Source of the DNA: Streptomyces sp. CB01373
GTDB taxonomy: Bacteria > Actinomycetota > Actinomycetes > Streptomycetales > Streptomycetaceae
NCBI RefSeq assembly: GCF_002803075.1
Contig: NZ_NNBK01000006.1
Span: forward strand, 1 to 64,000
DNA: 64,000 bases
Reading direction: 5' to 3'
Part shown: one piece after another, positions 1-7,627 of the stretch
How positions within the stretch are numbered: the stretch's first letter is position 1
Layout of the letters: each line of letters begins with the position of its first letter
Notes under the pieces: generated by a model
Told to the model about the DNA's origin: nothing
Databases searched by the model: none
The model's input: only the letters and a program-made list of their open reading frames with translations
Translations under genes and position numbers: made by a program

Positions 1-553
1 CGGGCCGCTGGGCGGCGGGCGGGTAGCCGTAGCCGCCGGGGCGGGCGCCGGGCGGCGGCGCGGCCGGCATGGGGGGCGCCGCCGAGGGGCCCGCGGCGGG
101 CGGGTAGCCGTATCCGCCGGGGGCGGCGGGACGGCCGGCCGGGCCGGCCGAGGGGGCCTGTGGCGCCTGCTGGCTGCTGGAGGAGGCGAGCGTACGGCTG
201 CGCACCCGGTACAGACCGGTGTCCAGGTCCTCGGCCTTCTCCAGGTGGACCTTGATCGGCCCCATGAAGGTGTAGCGCTGCTGCTTGGCGTAGTCGCGCA
301 CCATGCCGGCGAGCTCGTCGCCGAGCTGGCCGGAGTAGGGGCTCAGACGCTCGAAGTCGGGCGCGCTGAGCTCCACGATGAAGTCATTGGGTACGACGGT
401 GCGGTCGCGGTTCCAGATCGTCGCGTTGTTGTCGCACTCGCGCTGGAGCGCACCGGCGATCTCCACGGGCTGGACCTCGGACTTGAAGACCTTGGCGAAG
501 GTGCCGTTGACCAGACCTTCGAGACGCTGCTCGAACTTCTTCAGGACTCCCAT
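1..553 (-). CDS. fhaA: FhaA-like protein (DUF3662 + FHA), N-terminal part
   Basis: Partial gene running off the left edge; ATG at 553-551 follows a strong GGAGGAGGT ribosome site. The visible ~184 residues open with MGVLKKFEQRLEGLVNG, the start of the DUF3662 domain of actinobacterial FhaA, and continue (about residues 125 on) into a Gly/Pro/Tyr-rich linker with repeated GGYGYPP. The C-terminal FHA phosphothreonine-binding domain expected of the family lies outside the window. In relatives FhaA heads a cluster with FhaB, a PP2C phosphatase, FtsW/RodA, a penicillin-binding protein and PknB, linking Ser/Thr phosphorylation to cell-wall growth; that cluster would lie to the left. The domain call rests on recognised sequence and the FHA part is inferred. 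Confidence 0.85.
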   Translation of the reverse strand, partial: MGVLKKFEQRLEGLVNGTFAKVFKSEVQPVEIAGALQRECDNNATIWNRDRTVVPNDFIVELSAPDFERLSPYSGQLGDELAGMVRDYAKQQRYTFMGPIKVHLEKAEDLDTGLYRVRSRTLASSSSQQAPQAPSAGPAGRPAAPGGYGYPPAAGPSAAPPMPAAPPPGARPGGYGYPPAAQRP

Positions 554-1041
554 GGGGCACCTCCTCCGTAGTTGCCGTCACTGCGGGTCTTGCCGTCGTG
601 CTGCGTATTGCCTGCCTGGTACTGCTTACTGATCGTATCCACGCGCCGGTGAATCGGCTGGTTCCCCCTGTCGGGCCCTGTCGACGGGTGTCGACACCTG
701 TCGCGTGCCCGGTGTCGCTCGGTACTTCTGCCCAGGATCGTAGAGGGGGTCGCAGACCAGTGTCCCGCACCCGGCGGCCGACCTTGCCCGGCTCCTGGGC
801 AGACGGGGGTGACCGGTACGAGGTTGATACGTGAACGGGCGCTCCTCGATACGGAAGCGGGACTCCGGGCGGGCGGCGCCGTGCGGGGCCGGCGGGCCGC
901 GCGGCAGGCGGGTCGGCCGAGGCCGGTGCCGGGCGCCTGCCCTGGGGAAAGGGATGTGAATCCACCGTTCGGGGCGTGCTAATGTTCTGCATGTCGGAAG
1001 GCGCCGGCCCCAAAGGGACGGAGCCGGAAGACACACCCAAT
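554..1041. other. Gene-free interval between fhaA and tRNA-Leu
   Basis: About 490 bases with no convincing coding sequence; the open frames crossing it overlap the tRNA on the other strand or lack a ribosome site. It should contain the leftward fhaA promoter. Just before the tRNA, a weak promoter can be read as GTGAAT (956-961), 18 bases, TAATGT (980-985). No repeat or mobile element is apparent. Confidence 0.5.
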
Positions 1042-1128
1042 GCGCGGGTGGCGGAATAGGCAGACGCGCTGGATTCAGGTTCCAGTGCCCGCAAGGGCGT
1101 GGGGGTTCAACTCCCCCCTCGCGCACCA
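1042..1128 (+). tRNA. tRNA-Leu (anticodon CAG)
   Basis: Class II tRNA of 87 nt including an encoded CCA. The 7-bp acceptor stem pairs 1042-1048 with 1118-1124 (one G-T pair), followed by discriminator A and CCA. The anticodon arm is CTGGA, loop TTCAGGT, TCCAG, giving anticodon CAG, which reads the common Leu codon CUG. A long variable arm (TGCCCGCAAGGGCG) and a GGGGG/TTCAACT/CCCCC T arm are visible. It stands alone and is followed at once by a strong terminator. Confidence 0.96.
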
Positions 1129-1141
1129 TGAGATACCGATG

Positions 1142-1186
1142 AACGGGTCTCCGCCAGTGACGGAAGTCACGGTGGGGCCCGTTTTT
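1142..1186 (+). terminator. Terminator after tRNA-Leu
   Basis: Long hairpin with outer arms AACGGG/CCCGTT and an inner GTGAC/GTCAC stem, ending in TTTTT. It lies 13 bases after the tRNA. Confidence 0.85.
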
Positions 1187-1327
1187 CGTTGTGCTGACGG
1201 GTGTGAGGGAGTGCACACGTCGGCCGGGTCCCGAGTGCGTGAGGTATCTCACGTGGTGGACAAGGGTTGAGGGAGCCGGGCGGCGCGGCCGTCGTGGCGG
1301 TGGGCCGGGGCGTGTTGCGCGGGGCAC

Positions 1328-1333
1328 TAGTCT
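1328..1333 (+). promoter_or_regulatory. -10 TAGTCT, probable leaderless start of the J-domain gene
   Basis: TAGTCT is followed by 6 bases and then the GTG at 1340, so transcription would begin near the start codon. No ribosome-binding sequence is present. Confidence 0.5.
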
Positions 1334-1339
1334 GGTCGG

Positions 1340-2188
1340 GTGACGACCCCGGAAGCTGAGCAGGGTGACGTCGCCGGGGCGGACCGGGCGACGTCCGAGG
1401 GCGCTTCGGCGCGGCCCGAGGAGCGGTTGGAGCGGGCCGTACGGGCCGCCGAACAGGCGCTCATCGAGTACGAGATCGCGGTGGAGACCTTCCGGGTGGA
1501 GGTCGAGAACTTCGCCCGCCTGCACGAGCAGAGACTCGGACCGCTCTACGCCCGTCTCGAGGAGCTGAAGGTACTCACGGCCGAGGCCAGGGCCGCGCGT
1601 ACCGGTGACCCCGAGGACCTGCGCAAGGCGCAGGAGGCGCGGGCCGATCTGCAGCCGATCCCCGGGGTCGACGAGCTGATGAACGGCTGGATGGACTCCA
1701 GTGGGCTGTACCCGGAGGCCGTCGCGATGCTCACCGACCTGCCCGTGCGGCCCCCGCAGCGGGTGCGCCCCAGCGAGGAGGCCCGCCGGCTCTACCGCGA
1801 GCTGGCCCGCAAGGCCCACCCCGACCTGGTGCAGGAGGACGACGAGCGCAAGCGGCGCGAGGACTTCCTCACCCGGGTGAACGCCGCCTACGCGCGCGGT
1901 GACGAGGACGGGCTGCGGGAGCTGGGCGCGGAGTGGGCGGCGGGACCGAAGCCCAAGGAGCAGCCGCCGAGCCGCAGCGAGGAGCTCTACGCCCGCCTCG
2001 AATGGCTTGCCCAGCGCAAGGAGGTGCTCACGCTGGTCGCCAAGGGCCTGGAGGACGGCGCGATCGCCGGAATGCTCCGGCTGGCCCCCGACGACCCGGA
2101 CGGTCTCCTCGACGAGGTCGCCGAGCAGCTGCGCAAGGAGATCACGGAGCGGGAGGCGGAGCTCGCCGAGCTGGTGGGCCAGGAGTGA
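1340..2188 (+). CDS. J-domain (DnaJ-like) coiled-coil protein
   Basis: 282 residues with a GTG start that fits a leaderless promoter. A charged helical stretch (about residues 28-105) looks like coiled coil. A J-domain-like segment follows, with LYRELARKAHPDLV and the diagnostic HPD at 160-162. The C-terminal third is again Glu/Lys/Leu-rich (about 210-280). J domains stimulate DnaK-type Hsp70 ATPase, but there is no Gly/Phe or zinc-finger region, so this is a specialised J protein rather than a general DnaJ. It is monocistronic between the tRNA terminator and the rhodanese. Client and partner are unknown. Confidence 0.75.
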   Translation: MTTPEAEQGDVAGADRATSEGASARPEERLERAVRAAEQALIEYEIAVETFRVEVENFARLHEQRLGPLYARLEELKVLTAEARAARTGDPEDLRKAQEARADLQPIPGVDELMNGWMDSSGLYPEAVAMLTDLPVRPPQRVRPSEEARRLYRELARKAHPDLVQEDDERKRREDFLTRVNAAYARGDEDGLRELGAEWAAGPKPKEQPPSRSEELYARLEWLAQRKEVLTLVAKGLEDGAIAGMLRLAPDDPDGLLDEVAEQLRKEITEREAELAELVGQE

Positions 2189-2251
2189 CCCGCGTCACCG
2201 GTGCGTGAGCGGGTGCCCGGTCCGTGCCGGATCCCTCCGGCGCGCTTCGGG

Positions 2252-2257
2252 TAGCGT
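2252..2257 (+). promoter_or_regulatory. -10 TAGCGT, probable leaderless start of the rhodanese gene
   Basis: TAGCGT lies 6 bases before the ATG at 2264, with no ribosome site between. This is the common Streptomyces leaderless layout. Confidence 0.6.
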
Positions 2258-2263
2258 CGCAGT

Positions 2264-2611
2264 ATGCATTTCGGAGCTGGTGTGCCCACGGTCGGCGTTC
2301 AGGACCTCGAGGACGGCGACTTCCTGCTGGACGTCCGCGAGGACGACGAGTGGCGGGCGGGCCACGCCGAGGGGGCGCTGCACATCCCCCTGAGCGAGTT
2401 CGTGGCCCGGTACGGCGAACTGACCGAGGCGGCGCCCCAGGACGGGCGGATCAATGTGATCTGCCGCTCCGGCGCGCGGTCGGCGCAGGTCGCGATGTAC
2501 CTGGTCCAGCAGGGAGTTGACGCGGTGAACGTCGACGGCGGCATGCAGGTGTGGGCAGCCTCGGGCCGGCCCGTGGTGACCGACGAGGGGCAGCCCGGCC
2601 AGGTGGTGTGA
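2264..2611 (+). CDS. Rhodanese-like domain protein
   Basis: 115 residues, a single rhodanese domain. The fold entry FLLDVREDDEWRAGH and the active-site loop CRSGARS, with catalytic Cys67, are both present, so a sulfurtransferase using a cysteine persulfide is expected. There is no signal peptide or membrane segment, so it should be cytosolic. The loop resembles GlpE/PspE-type single-domain proteins, for which the physiological acceptor is usually unknown. A leaderless promoter precedes it and a hairpin terminator follows, so it is a single-gene unit. Confidence 0.9.
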   Translation: MHFGAGVPTVGVQDLEDGDFLLDVREDDEWRAGHAEGALHIPLSEFVARYGELTEAAPQDGRINVICRSGARSAQVAMYLVQQGVDAVNVDGGMQVWAASGRPVVTDEGQPGQVV

Positions 2612-2651
2612 CCCCGCGACCCGGGGCCCGCAATCGCGAGAATCCCAGGGG

Positions 2652-2675
2652 TGCCTGACGGCGTGTCAGGCATTT
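2652..2675 (+). terminator. Terminator after the rhodanese gene
   Basis: TGCCTGAC, GGCGT loop, GTCAGGCA, then TTT. A perfect 8-bp stem lies 40 bases after the stop codon. Confidence 0.7.
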
Positions 2676-2867
2676 CGGGCGGGAGAGGGCCGGGGAGGGC
2701 GGCGACGGCCGGACGTGCGCGAGGGCCCGGTACGCCCCGGGGGTGTGCCGGGAGGGCGGCCCTGAGTACCGTTCCGGTACGGCACCGGGAAGCGGTGCGC
2801 GCGGCGGTACGGTGCCCCGCGGCCGGGCGGCGGCCGCAGGACGGACCGGGAGCGGAAACGGGGCGGG

Positions 2868-3794
2868 ATGAACGCGCACGACGACGACTCGACCGCCTCA
2901 CGCGCCGCCGGCCGCCTGGACGCCGCCCGCCCGGACGAGGCCTCCCGGCCCACGGCCGGCCCCGCCGGCGCCCCGACGGACGGCCTGACGGCCACCGACG
3001 GGCCACCGGCCACCGACGGGCCGGACGGGAGAGACCCGGACGAGCAGGACGCTGACGGGCCGGACGAGGACGCCCGAACCCCTATACCTGCTCCCGCCCC
3101 TGAGCCTGTTCCCGCCCCCGGCGGCCCGGCGGCGCCCCCCTCCGGGATCGCCGCGTTGGCGGCGCCGTACCAGGTGGGTGCGGTGCTGGCGCTCGCGGTG
3201 GTCGCCGTCGCGGCGTGTGTGCATCTCGGGATGGTGTTCCTGCACGTCACGCCGTCGAACACGGTGAACAGGCAGCACGCCGAGGCCGTCGACGGGTGGA
3301 TCTACCCGGAGTTCGAGCAGAACTGGAAGCTGTTCGCGCCGAACCCGCTCCAGCAGAACATCGCCGTCCAGGTGCGCGCCGAGGTCGGGACGGCGGACGG
3401 CGGCACCCGTACCACCGGCTGGTACGACCTGTCGGCCGAGGACGGCCGGGCCATCGACGGCAACCTGCTGCCCAGCCACACCCAGCAGAACGAGCTGCGC
3501 CGCGCCTGGGACTTCTACGGCGCCGCCCACGACGCCGACAACCGGCCGGTGGGCCTGCGCGGCGCCCTGGCCGAGCAGTACCTGCGCCGCATCGTGGTGC
3601 TGCGCCTGGAACGAGGTGACCCGGGCGGTGCTGTCGGCGCGGGCGGCGTCCTCGAACGCGTCCAGGTCCGCAGCCGTACCAGCAACGTGCCCCCGCCCCC
3701 CTGGAGCAACGAGAAGGCGACGGGCAAGCCGGCCTACCGCACGCTGCCCTGGTGGACGGTGCCGGCCGGCGAGACCCGGGGAGGCCAGCGGTGA
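2868..3794 (+). CDS. DUF5819 family membrane-anchored protein (SdpA-like)
   Basis: 308 residues. The first ~95 are low-complexity Asp/Pro/Ala-rich and probably cytoplasmic. One transmembrane helix follows (about 104-126), then an extracytoplasmic domain with the conserved QNWKLFAPNP at 151-160. Its stop overlaps the GTG of the next gene (GTGA), so the two are translationally coupled. The partner is an HTTM-domain membrane protein. In Bacillus, SdpA (single helix with a similar NW..F...P motif) and the HTTM protein SdpB mature the SdpC killing peptide, so the pair looks SdpAB-like. No SdpC-like peptide gene is seen here. The family call is from recall; the function is inference. Confidence 0.75.
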   Translation: MNAHDDDSTASRAAGRLDAARPDEASRPTAGPAGAPTDGLTATDGPPATDGPDGRDPDEQDADGPDEDARTPIPAPAPEPVPAPGGPAAPPSGIAALAAPYQVGAVLALAVVAVAACVHLGMVFLHVTPSNTVNRQHAEAVDGWIYPEFEQNWKLFAPNPLQQNIAVQVRAEVGTADGGTRTTGWYDLSAEDGRAIDGNLLPSHTQQNELRRAWDFYGAAHDADNRPVGLRGALAEQYLRRIVVLRLERGDPGGAVGAGGVLERVQVRSRTSNVPPPPWSNEKATGKPAYRTLPWWTVPAGETRGGQR

Positions 3795-5002
3795 ACCGTC
3801 TCACGCTCGCGGTCTCGCGCGGGATCGCCAAAGTCACCGAGGCGGCCCTCGGCCCCTACCAGAGTGCCGTCATACGCATCGGCTTCTCACTCACCTGGCT
3901 GCTGTTCCTGCTGCGCGAGTTCCCCCACCGCCATGAGCTCTACGGCCCCGACGGCCCGTGGAGCTGGAACCTGGCGCAGCAACTGGCCTCGGACAACGGC
4001 GCCTTCACGGCCCTGCTGTGGTTCCGCGGGAACCTCTGGTTCGAGACGTGCTACGCGCTGGCCGTGCTGGCGAGCCTGCTGTTCGCGCTGGGCTGGCGCA
4101 CCCGTACGACCTCCGTGCTCTTCATGGTCGGCGTGCTCTCCCTGCAGAACCGCAGCGTCTTCGTGGGCGACGGCGGCGACAACGTGCTGCACCTGATGTC
4201 GCTGTACCTGGTGTTCACCCGCTGCGGCCAGGTCTGGTCGCTGGACGCGCGCCGGGCCGAGCGGACACGGGAGGCACACGCGCGCGGGGAGCGGGTGCCC
4301 GACCGGGCCGGTCCCGTCCTGTGGGGCGTGCTGGGGCTGTTCCTGGCCGTGGTCACCGCGGCGGGCCGGACACAGGGCGAGGCGTTCGTGCCCGTCCTGC
4401 TGTGGACGGTGTGGCTGGGACTGGCCCTGTGGTGGGCGGCCGGGCGGTGGGCGCGCTCGGCGCAGCCGCGGATGCTGCTCGACGTCGTCGCCCGCGTCGT
4501 CCACAACGGCGCCCTGCTCGTGATCATGGCGGAGGCCTGCCTGATCTACGCCACGGCCGGCTGGTACAAGATCCAGGGCTCGCGCTGGCAGGACGGCACC
4601 GCCGTCTACTACCCGCTGCACCTGGACTACTTCTCGCCCTGGCCGGCCCTGGCCGGTCTGCTGGCCGCCAGCGGCACGCTGGTGATGCTGGTGACCTACG
4701 GGACGGTGATGGCGCAGGTCGCCTTCCCGTTCACCTTGTTCAACCGGCGGGTGAAGAACGTCCTGCTGGCGGTCATGATGACCGAGCACGCCGTGATCGC
4801 GGTGGTGCTGGGGCTGCCGTTCTTCTCGCTGGCGATGATCGCGGCGGACGCGGTGTTCCTGCCGACGCCGTTCCTGCGCCGTCTGGGCGGACTGGCGGCA
4901 CGCGCGCGTACGCGACTGCGGCGGGACGGGGACCGTCCCCCTGCGAAGGACTCGCGCTCCCCGGAGGAGGCCGGGCCCGCCCACGTAGGCTTCCCGGCAT
5001 GA
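3791..5002 (+). CDS. HTTM-domain integral membrane protein (SdpB-like)
   Basis: 403 residues with several hydrophobic helices, among them IRIGFSLTWLLFLLREFP and ALAVLASLLFALGW, and a conserved GDGGDNVLHLMSLYL stretch. HTTM is the 'horizontally transferred transmembrane' domain shared with vitamin-K-dependent gamma-carboxylase and SdpB. The GTG start at 3791 is chosen because it overlaps the DUF5819 stop (GTGA); an in-frame ATG at 3752 lies inside the upstream gene. The stop overlaps the next ATG (ATGA at 4999). It probably acts as a membrane complex with the DUF5819 protein. Enzymatic activity is not demonstrable from sequence. Confidence 0.8.
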   Translation: MNRLTLAVSRGIAKVTEAALGPYQSAVIRIGFSLTWLLFLLREFPHRHELYGPDGPWSWNLAQQLASDNGAFTALLWFRGNLWFETCYALAVLASLLFALGWRTRTTSVLFMVGVLSLQNRSVFVGDGGDNVLHLMSLYLVFTRCGQVWSLDARRAERTREAHARGERVPDRAGPVLWGVLGLFLAVVTAAGRTQGEAFVPVLLWTVWLGLALWWAAGRWARSAQPRMLLDVVARVVHNGALLVIMAEACLIYATAGWYKIQGSRWQDGTAVYYPLHLDYFSPWPALAGLLAASGTLVMLVTYGTVMAQVAFPFTLFNRRVKNVLLAVMMTEHAVIAVVLGLPFFSLAMIAADAVFLPTPFLRRLGGLAARARTRLRRDGDRPPAKDSRSPEEAGPAHVGFPA

Positions 5003-5751
5003 ACGATCCCGTACGCGCCTGGCACCGGCTGGCCGGCGGCTCCGTGCTGCTCGACGGCTTCCACGCCCTCAAGCACGCCCTGCGCTTCGGGGCCGAGGTG
5101 CCGGTGGCCGTCACCGCCGACCGACGCGCGGCGCTCGCTCTCGCCGAAGAGCTGGCGCCGGACGTGCGGGACACGCTGGACGCCCTGCTGAGCGAGGTGC
5201 CGCGGGAGACGTACGCCTCCCTGGTGCCGCGCCCGCATCCCACCGCCGTGGCGGCACTCGCGGTACGGCCCTCCCGCGAGGCCAACCTGCGCACGCTGGC
5301 GCACGCGCCCCGCAGCGCGCCGGTCATCGTCCTGGACCAGCCGCGCAACCTGGGAAACGCGGGGGCGGTGATCCGCCTGGCCGCCGGTTTCGGGGCGACC
5401 GGAGTGGTCACCACGGGCACCCTGGACCCCTGGCATCCGACCGTGGTGCGCGGCGGGGCGGGGCTGCACTTCGCGACCGCGGTGGAGCGGCTGGACGTCG
5501 ACGAGCTACCGCGCGGGCCGCTGTTCGCGCTCGACCCGGAGGGCGAGGACATCCGCGGGGTGAAGCTGCCTGACGACGCCGTGCTCGCCTTCGGCTCCGA
5601 GCGCAGCGGGCTGTCCGCCGAACTGCGCTCGCGCACCGACCACCTGCTGGCGCTGCCGATGCGCCCCCAGGTCTCCAGCTACAACCTCGCCACCAGTGTG
5701 GCGATGACGCTGTACCACTGGAGCGCCACCGGGGGCGCACCCGCATCCTGA
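4999..5751 (+). CDS. SpoU/TrmH-family RNA 2'-O-methyltransferase
   Basis: 250 residues. The ATG overlaps the HTTM stop by 4 bases. All three SpoU (SPOUT) motifs are visible: motif 1 NLGNAGAVIRLAAGFG (117-132), motif 2 FGSERSGLS (198-206) and motif 3 LPMRPQVSSYNLATSVAMTLY (219-239). These form the trefoil knot that binds S-adenosylmethionine; the motif 1 Asn and motif 3 Ser/Asn are the usual functional residues. The N-terminal ~100 residues probably recognise RNA. It should 2'-O-methylate a tRNA or rRNA nucleotide, but the target cannot be read from sequence. The coupling to a membrane pair is probably positional. Confidence 0.88.
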   Translation: MNDPVRAWHRLAGGSVLLDGFHALKHALRFGAEVPVAVTADRRAALALAEELAPDVRDTLDALLSEVPRETYASLVPRPHPTAVAALAVRPSREANLRTLAHAPRSAPVIVLDQPRNLGNAGAVIRLAAGFGATGVVTTGTLDPWHPTVVRGGAGLHFATAVERLDVDELPRGPLFALDPEGEDIRGVKLPDDAVLAFGSERSGLSAELRSRTDHLLALPMRPQVSSYNLATSVAMTLYHWSATGGAPAS

Positions 5752-5765
5752 GGGACCGAGCGGCC

Positions 5766-7457
5766 CTACGCCTCCCGGCGGACCTCCACCACGCGGAAGC
5801 GGTTGGCGACGAAAGCGCCGTCGGTGAGGGCCGCGTTGGCCGCCGGGTTGCCGCCGGAGCCGTGGAAGTCGGAGAAGGCGGCGGTCTGGTTGACGTACAC
5901 CCCGCCGGTGAGGTTCAGCGACAGCTGGGCGGCCTCCTCCAGGCACGCCTCCCGCACCGCCAGCTCGACCTCCTCGTCGGTCGTGTACGCGCCCACCGTC
6001 ATCGCGCCCTTCTCGCGGATCGTGCGGCGCAGCAGCTCCACCGCGTCGGCGGCCGAGTCGACGGCGACGGCGAAGGAGACGGGCCCGAAGCACTCGCTCA
6101 TGTAGGCAGCTTCGGCGTCCGGCTTGGCGCCGTCCAGCTTCACGATCACCGGCGTGCGGACGACGGCGCCGGGGAAGTCCGGGTTGGTGATCTCGCGGGA
6201 GGCGAGGGCGACCTCGCCGAGGCCCGCGGCGGCCTCCAGGCGGGCCTTGACGTCCGGGTTGACGATCGCGCCGAGCAGCGCGTTGGCGCGTGCGTCGTCG
6301 CCGAGGAGGCCGTCCACCGCCTTGGCGAGGTCGGCGGCCACCTCGTCGAAGGACTTGGGGCCCTCGTCCGTGCTGATGCCTTCGCGGGGGATCAGCAGGT
6401 TCTGCGGGGTGGTGCACATCTGGCCGCTGTAGAGGGACAGCGAGAAGGCCAGGTTGGCGAGCATCCCCTTGTAGTCGCCGGTGGACTCCACGAGCACCGT
6501 GTTGACGCCGGCCTTCTCGGTGTAGACCTGTGCCTGGCGGGCGTTGGCCTCCAGCCAGTCGCCGAAGGACGTCGAGCCCGTGTAGTCGATGATCCTGATC
6601 TCGGGGCGGGTGGCGAGCGTCTTGGCGATGCCCTCGCCGGGCCGCTCGACGGTCAGCGCGATCAGGTTCGGGTCGAAGCCGGCCTCGGCGAGCACCTCGC
6701 GGGCGGTCTTCACCGTCAGCGCGAGCGGCAGCACCGCGCGCGGGTGCGGCTTGACCAGGACCGCGTTGCCGGTGGAGAGGGAGGCGAACAGGCCCGGGAA
6801 GCCGTTCCAGGTGGGGAAGGTGTTGCAGCCGATGACCAGCGCGATGCCGCGCGGGACGGCGGTGAACTGCTTGGTGAGGGCGAGCGGGTCGCGCTTGCCC
6901 TGCGGCTTGGTCCACTCGGCGGTGTCGGGGGTGCGCACCTGCTCCACGTACGCGTACGCCACCGCCTCGAGGCCGCGGTCCTGGGCGTGCGGGCCGCCCG
7001 CCTGGAACGCCATCATGAAGGCCTGGCCGGAGGTGTGCATGACCGCGTGCGCGAACTCGTGCGTCCGGTCGCTGATCCGCTTGAGGATCTCCACGCACAC
7101 CATGGCGCGCGCCTCGGCGCCCGCGTCCCGCCACGCCCGCTGGCCGGCCTTCATGGCGGGCAGCAGCACGTCGATGTCCGCGTGCGGATAGGTCACGCCC
7201 AGTTCGATGCCGTACGGCGAGACCTCCCCGCCCACCCAGTCGTCCGTGCCGGGCTGGCCGAGGTCGAGGCGGGTGTTCAGGACGGCGTCGAAGGCGGCCT
7301 TGCCGGCGGCCGCGTCGAGGCTGCCGTTGTCCCCGTAGGCCTTGGGGTGCTCGGGGTGGGGCGACCAGTACGCGCGGGTGCGGATCGCCTCCAGCGCCTG
7401 GTCCAGGGTGGGCCGATGCCTGGCGATCAGCTCGTGTGCGGTCAGTTCGGCGGCCAT
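5766..7457 (-). CDS. paaN: PaaN-type aldehyde dehydrogenase
   Basis: 563 residues, matching the PaaN branch of the aldehyde dehydrogenase superfamily (MAAELTAHELIARHRPTLDQ opening). The catalytic cysteine is in YSGQMCTTPQ (Cys348), and nucleotide-binding segments include IGCNTFPTWNGFPGLF and TGSTSFGDW (295-301). PaaN proteins accompany phenylacetate catabolism, where the fused PaaZ form opens and oxidises the ring product; this stand-alone form has only the dehydrogenase part. No paaABCDE ring epoxidase genes are nearby. It is divergent from a 3-hydroxyacyl-CoA dehydrogenase and shares a TetR-type operator with it, so it is probably induced by an acyl-CoA. Confidence 0.88.
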   Translation of the reverse strand: MAAELTAHELIARHRPTLDQALEAIRTRAYWSPHPEHPKAYGDNGSLDAAAGKAAFDAVLNTRLDLGQPGTDDWVGGEVSPYGIELGVTYPHADIDVLLPAMKAGQRAWRDAGAEARAMVCVEILKRISDRTHEFAHAVMHTSGQAFMMAFQAGGPHAQDRGLEAVAYAYVEQVRTPDTAEWTKPQGKRDPLALTKQFTAVPRGIALVIGCNTFPTWNGFPGLFASLSTGNAVLVKPHPRAVLPLALTVKTAREVLAEAGFDPNLIALTVERPGEGIAKTLATRPEIRIIDYTGSTSFGDWLEANARQAQVYTEKAGVNTVLVESTGDYKGMLANLAFSLSLYSGQMCTTPQNLLIPREGISTDEGPKSFDEVAADLAKAVDGLLGDDARANALLGAIVNPDVKARLEAAAGLGEVALASREITNPDFPGAVVRTPVIVKLDGAKPDAEAAYMSECFGPVSFAVAVDSAADAVELLRRTIREKGAMTVGAYTTDEEVELAVREACLEEAAQLSLNLTGGVYVNQTAAFSDFHGSGGNPAANAALTDGAFVANRFRVVEVRREA

Positions 7458-7558
7458 GCGGGACCAACTCCTCGTCTCAAGAGCTCTTCGTCGAGCCCGT
7501 GATCTGGCATCTCCATGGTCACGGCCATGGGCAGGAACAGGCGGTCAGAGTTAGAGTA

Positions 7559-7572
7559 ACCGAACGATCGGT
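7559..7572. promoter_or_regulatory. TetR-type operator between paaN and the dehydrogenase gene
   Basis: ACCGAACGATCGGT is an inverted repeat with arms ACCGA/TCGGT around ACGA. On the minus strand it sits between TTGTAC and TACTCT, a 16-base spacer of a plausible paaN promoter. The likely ligand-responsive repressor is the TetR protein at 9139-9726. A matching copy lies at 10354-10367. Confidence 0.7.
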
Positions 7573-7627
7573 CGGTACAAGGGGTCCGCCGCATCCGTGG
7601 ACGGCGCCGTGCGGGAGGATCGCGCAC

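Noticed and set aside
384..1094. Minus-strand frame across the tRNA-Leu gene
   Set aside because: It overlaps a clear tRNA and fhaA antisense sequence, with no ribosome site.
1245..1258. ATCTCACGTGGTGG as a parS
   Set aside because: CACGTG core only, with too many flanking mismatches.
3752..3790. ATG 3752 as start of the HTTM gene
   Set aside because: It adds 13 residues inside the upstream gene; GTG 3791 gives the usual GTGA overlap.
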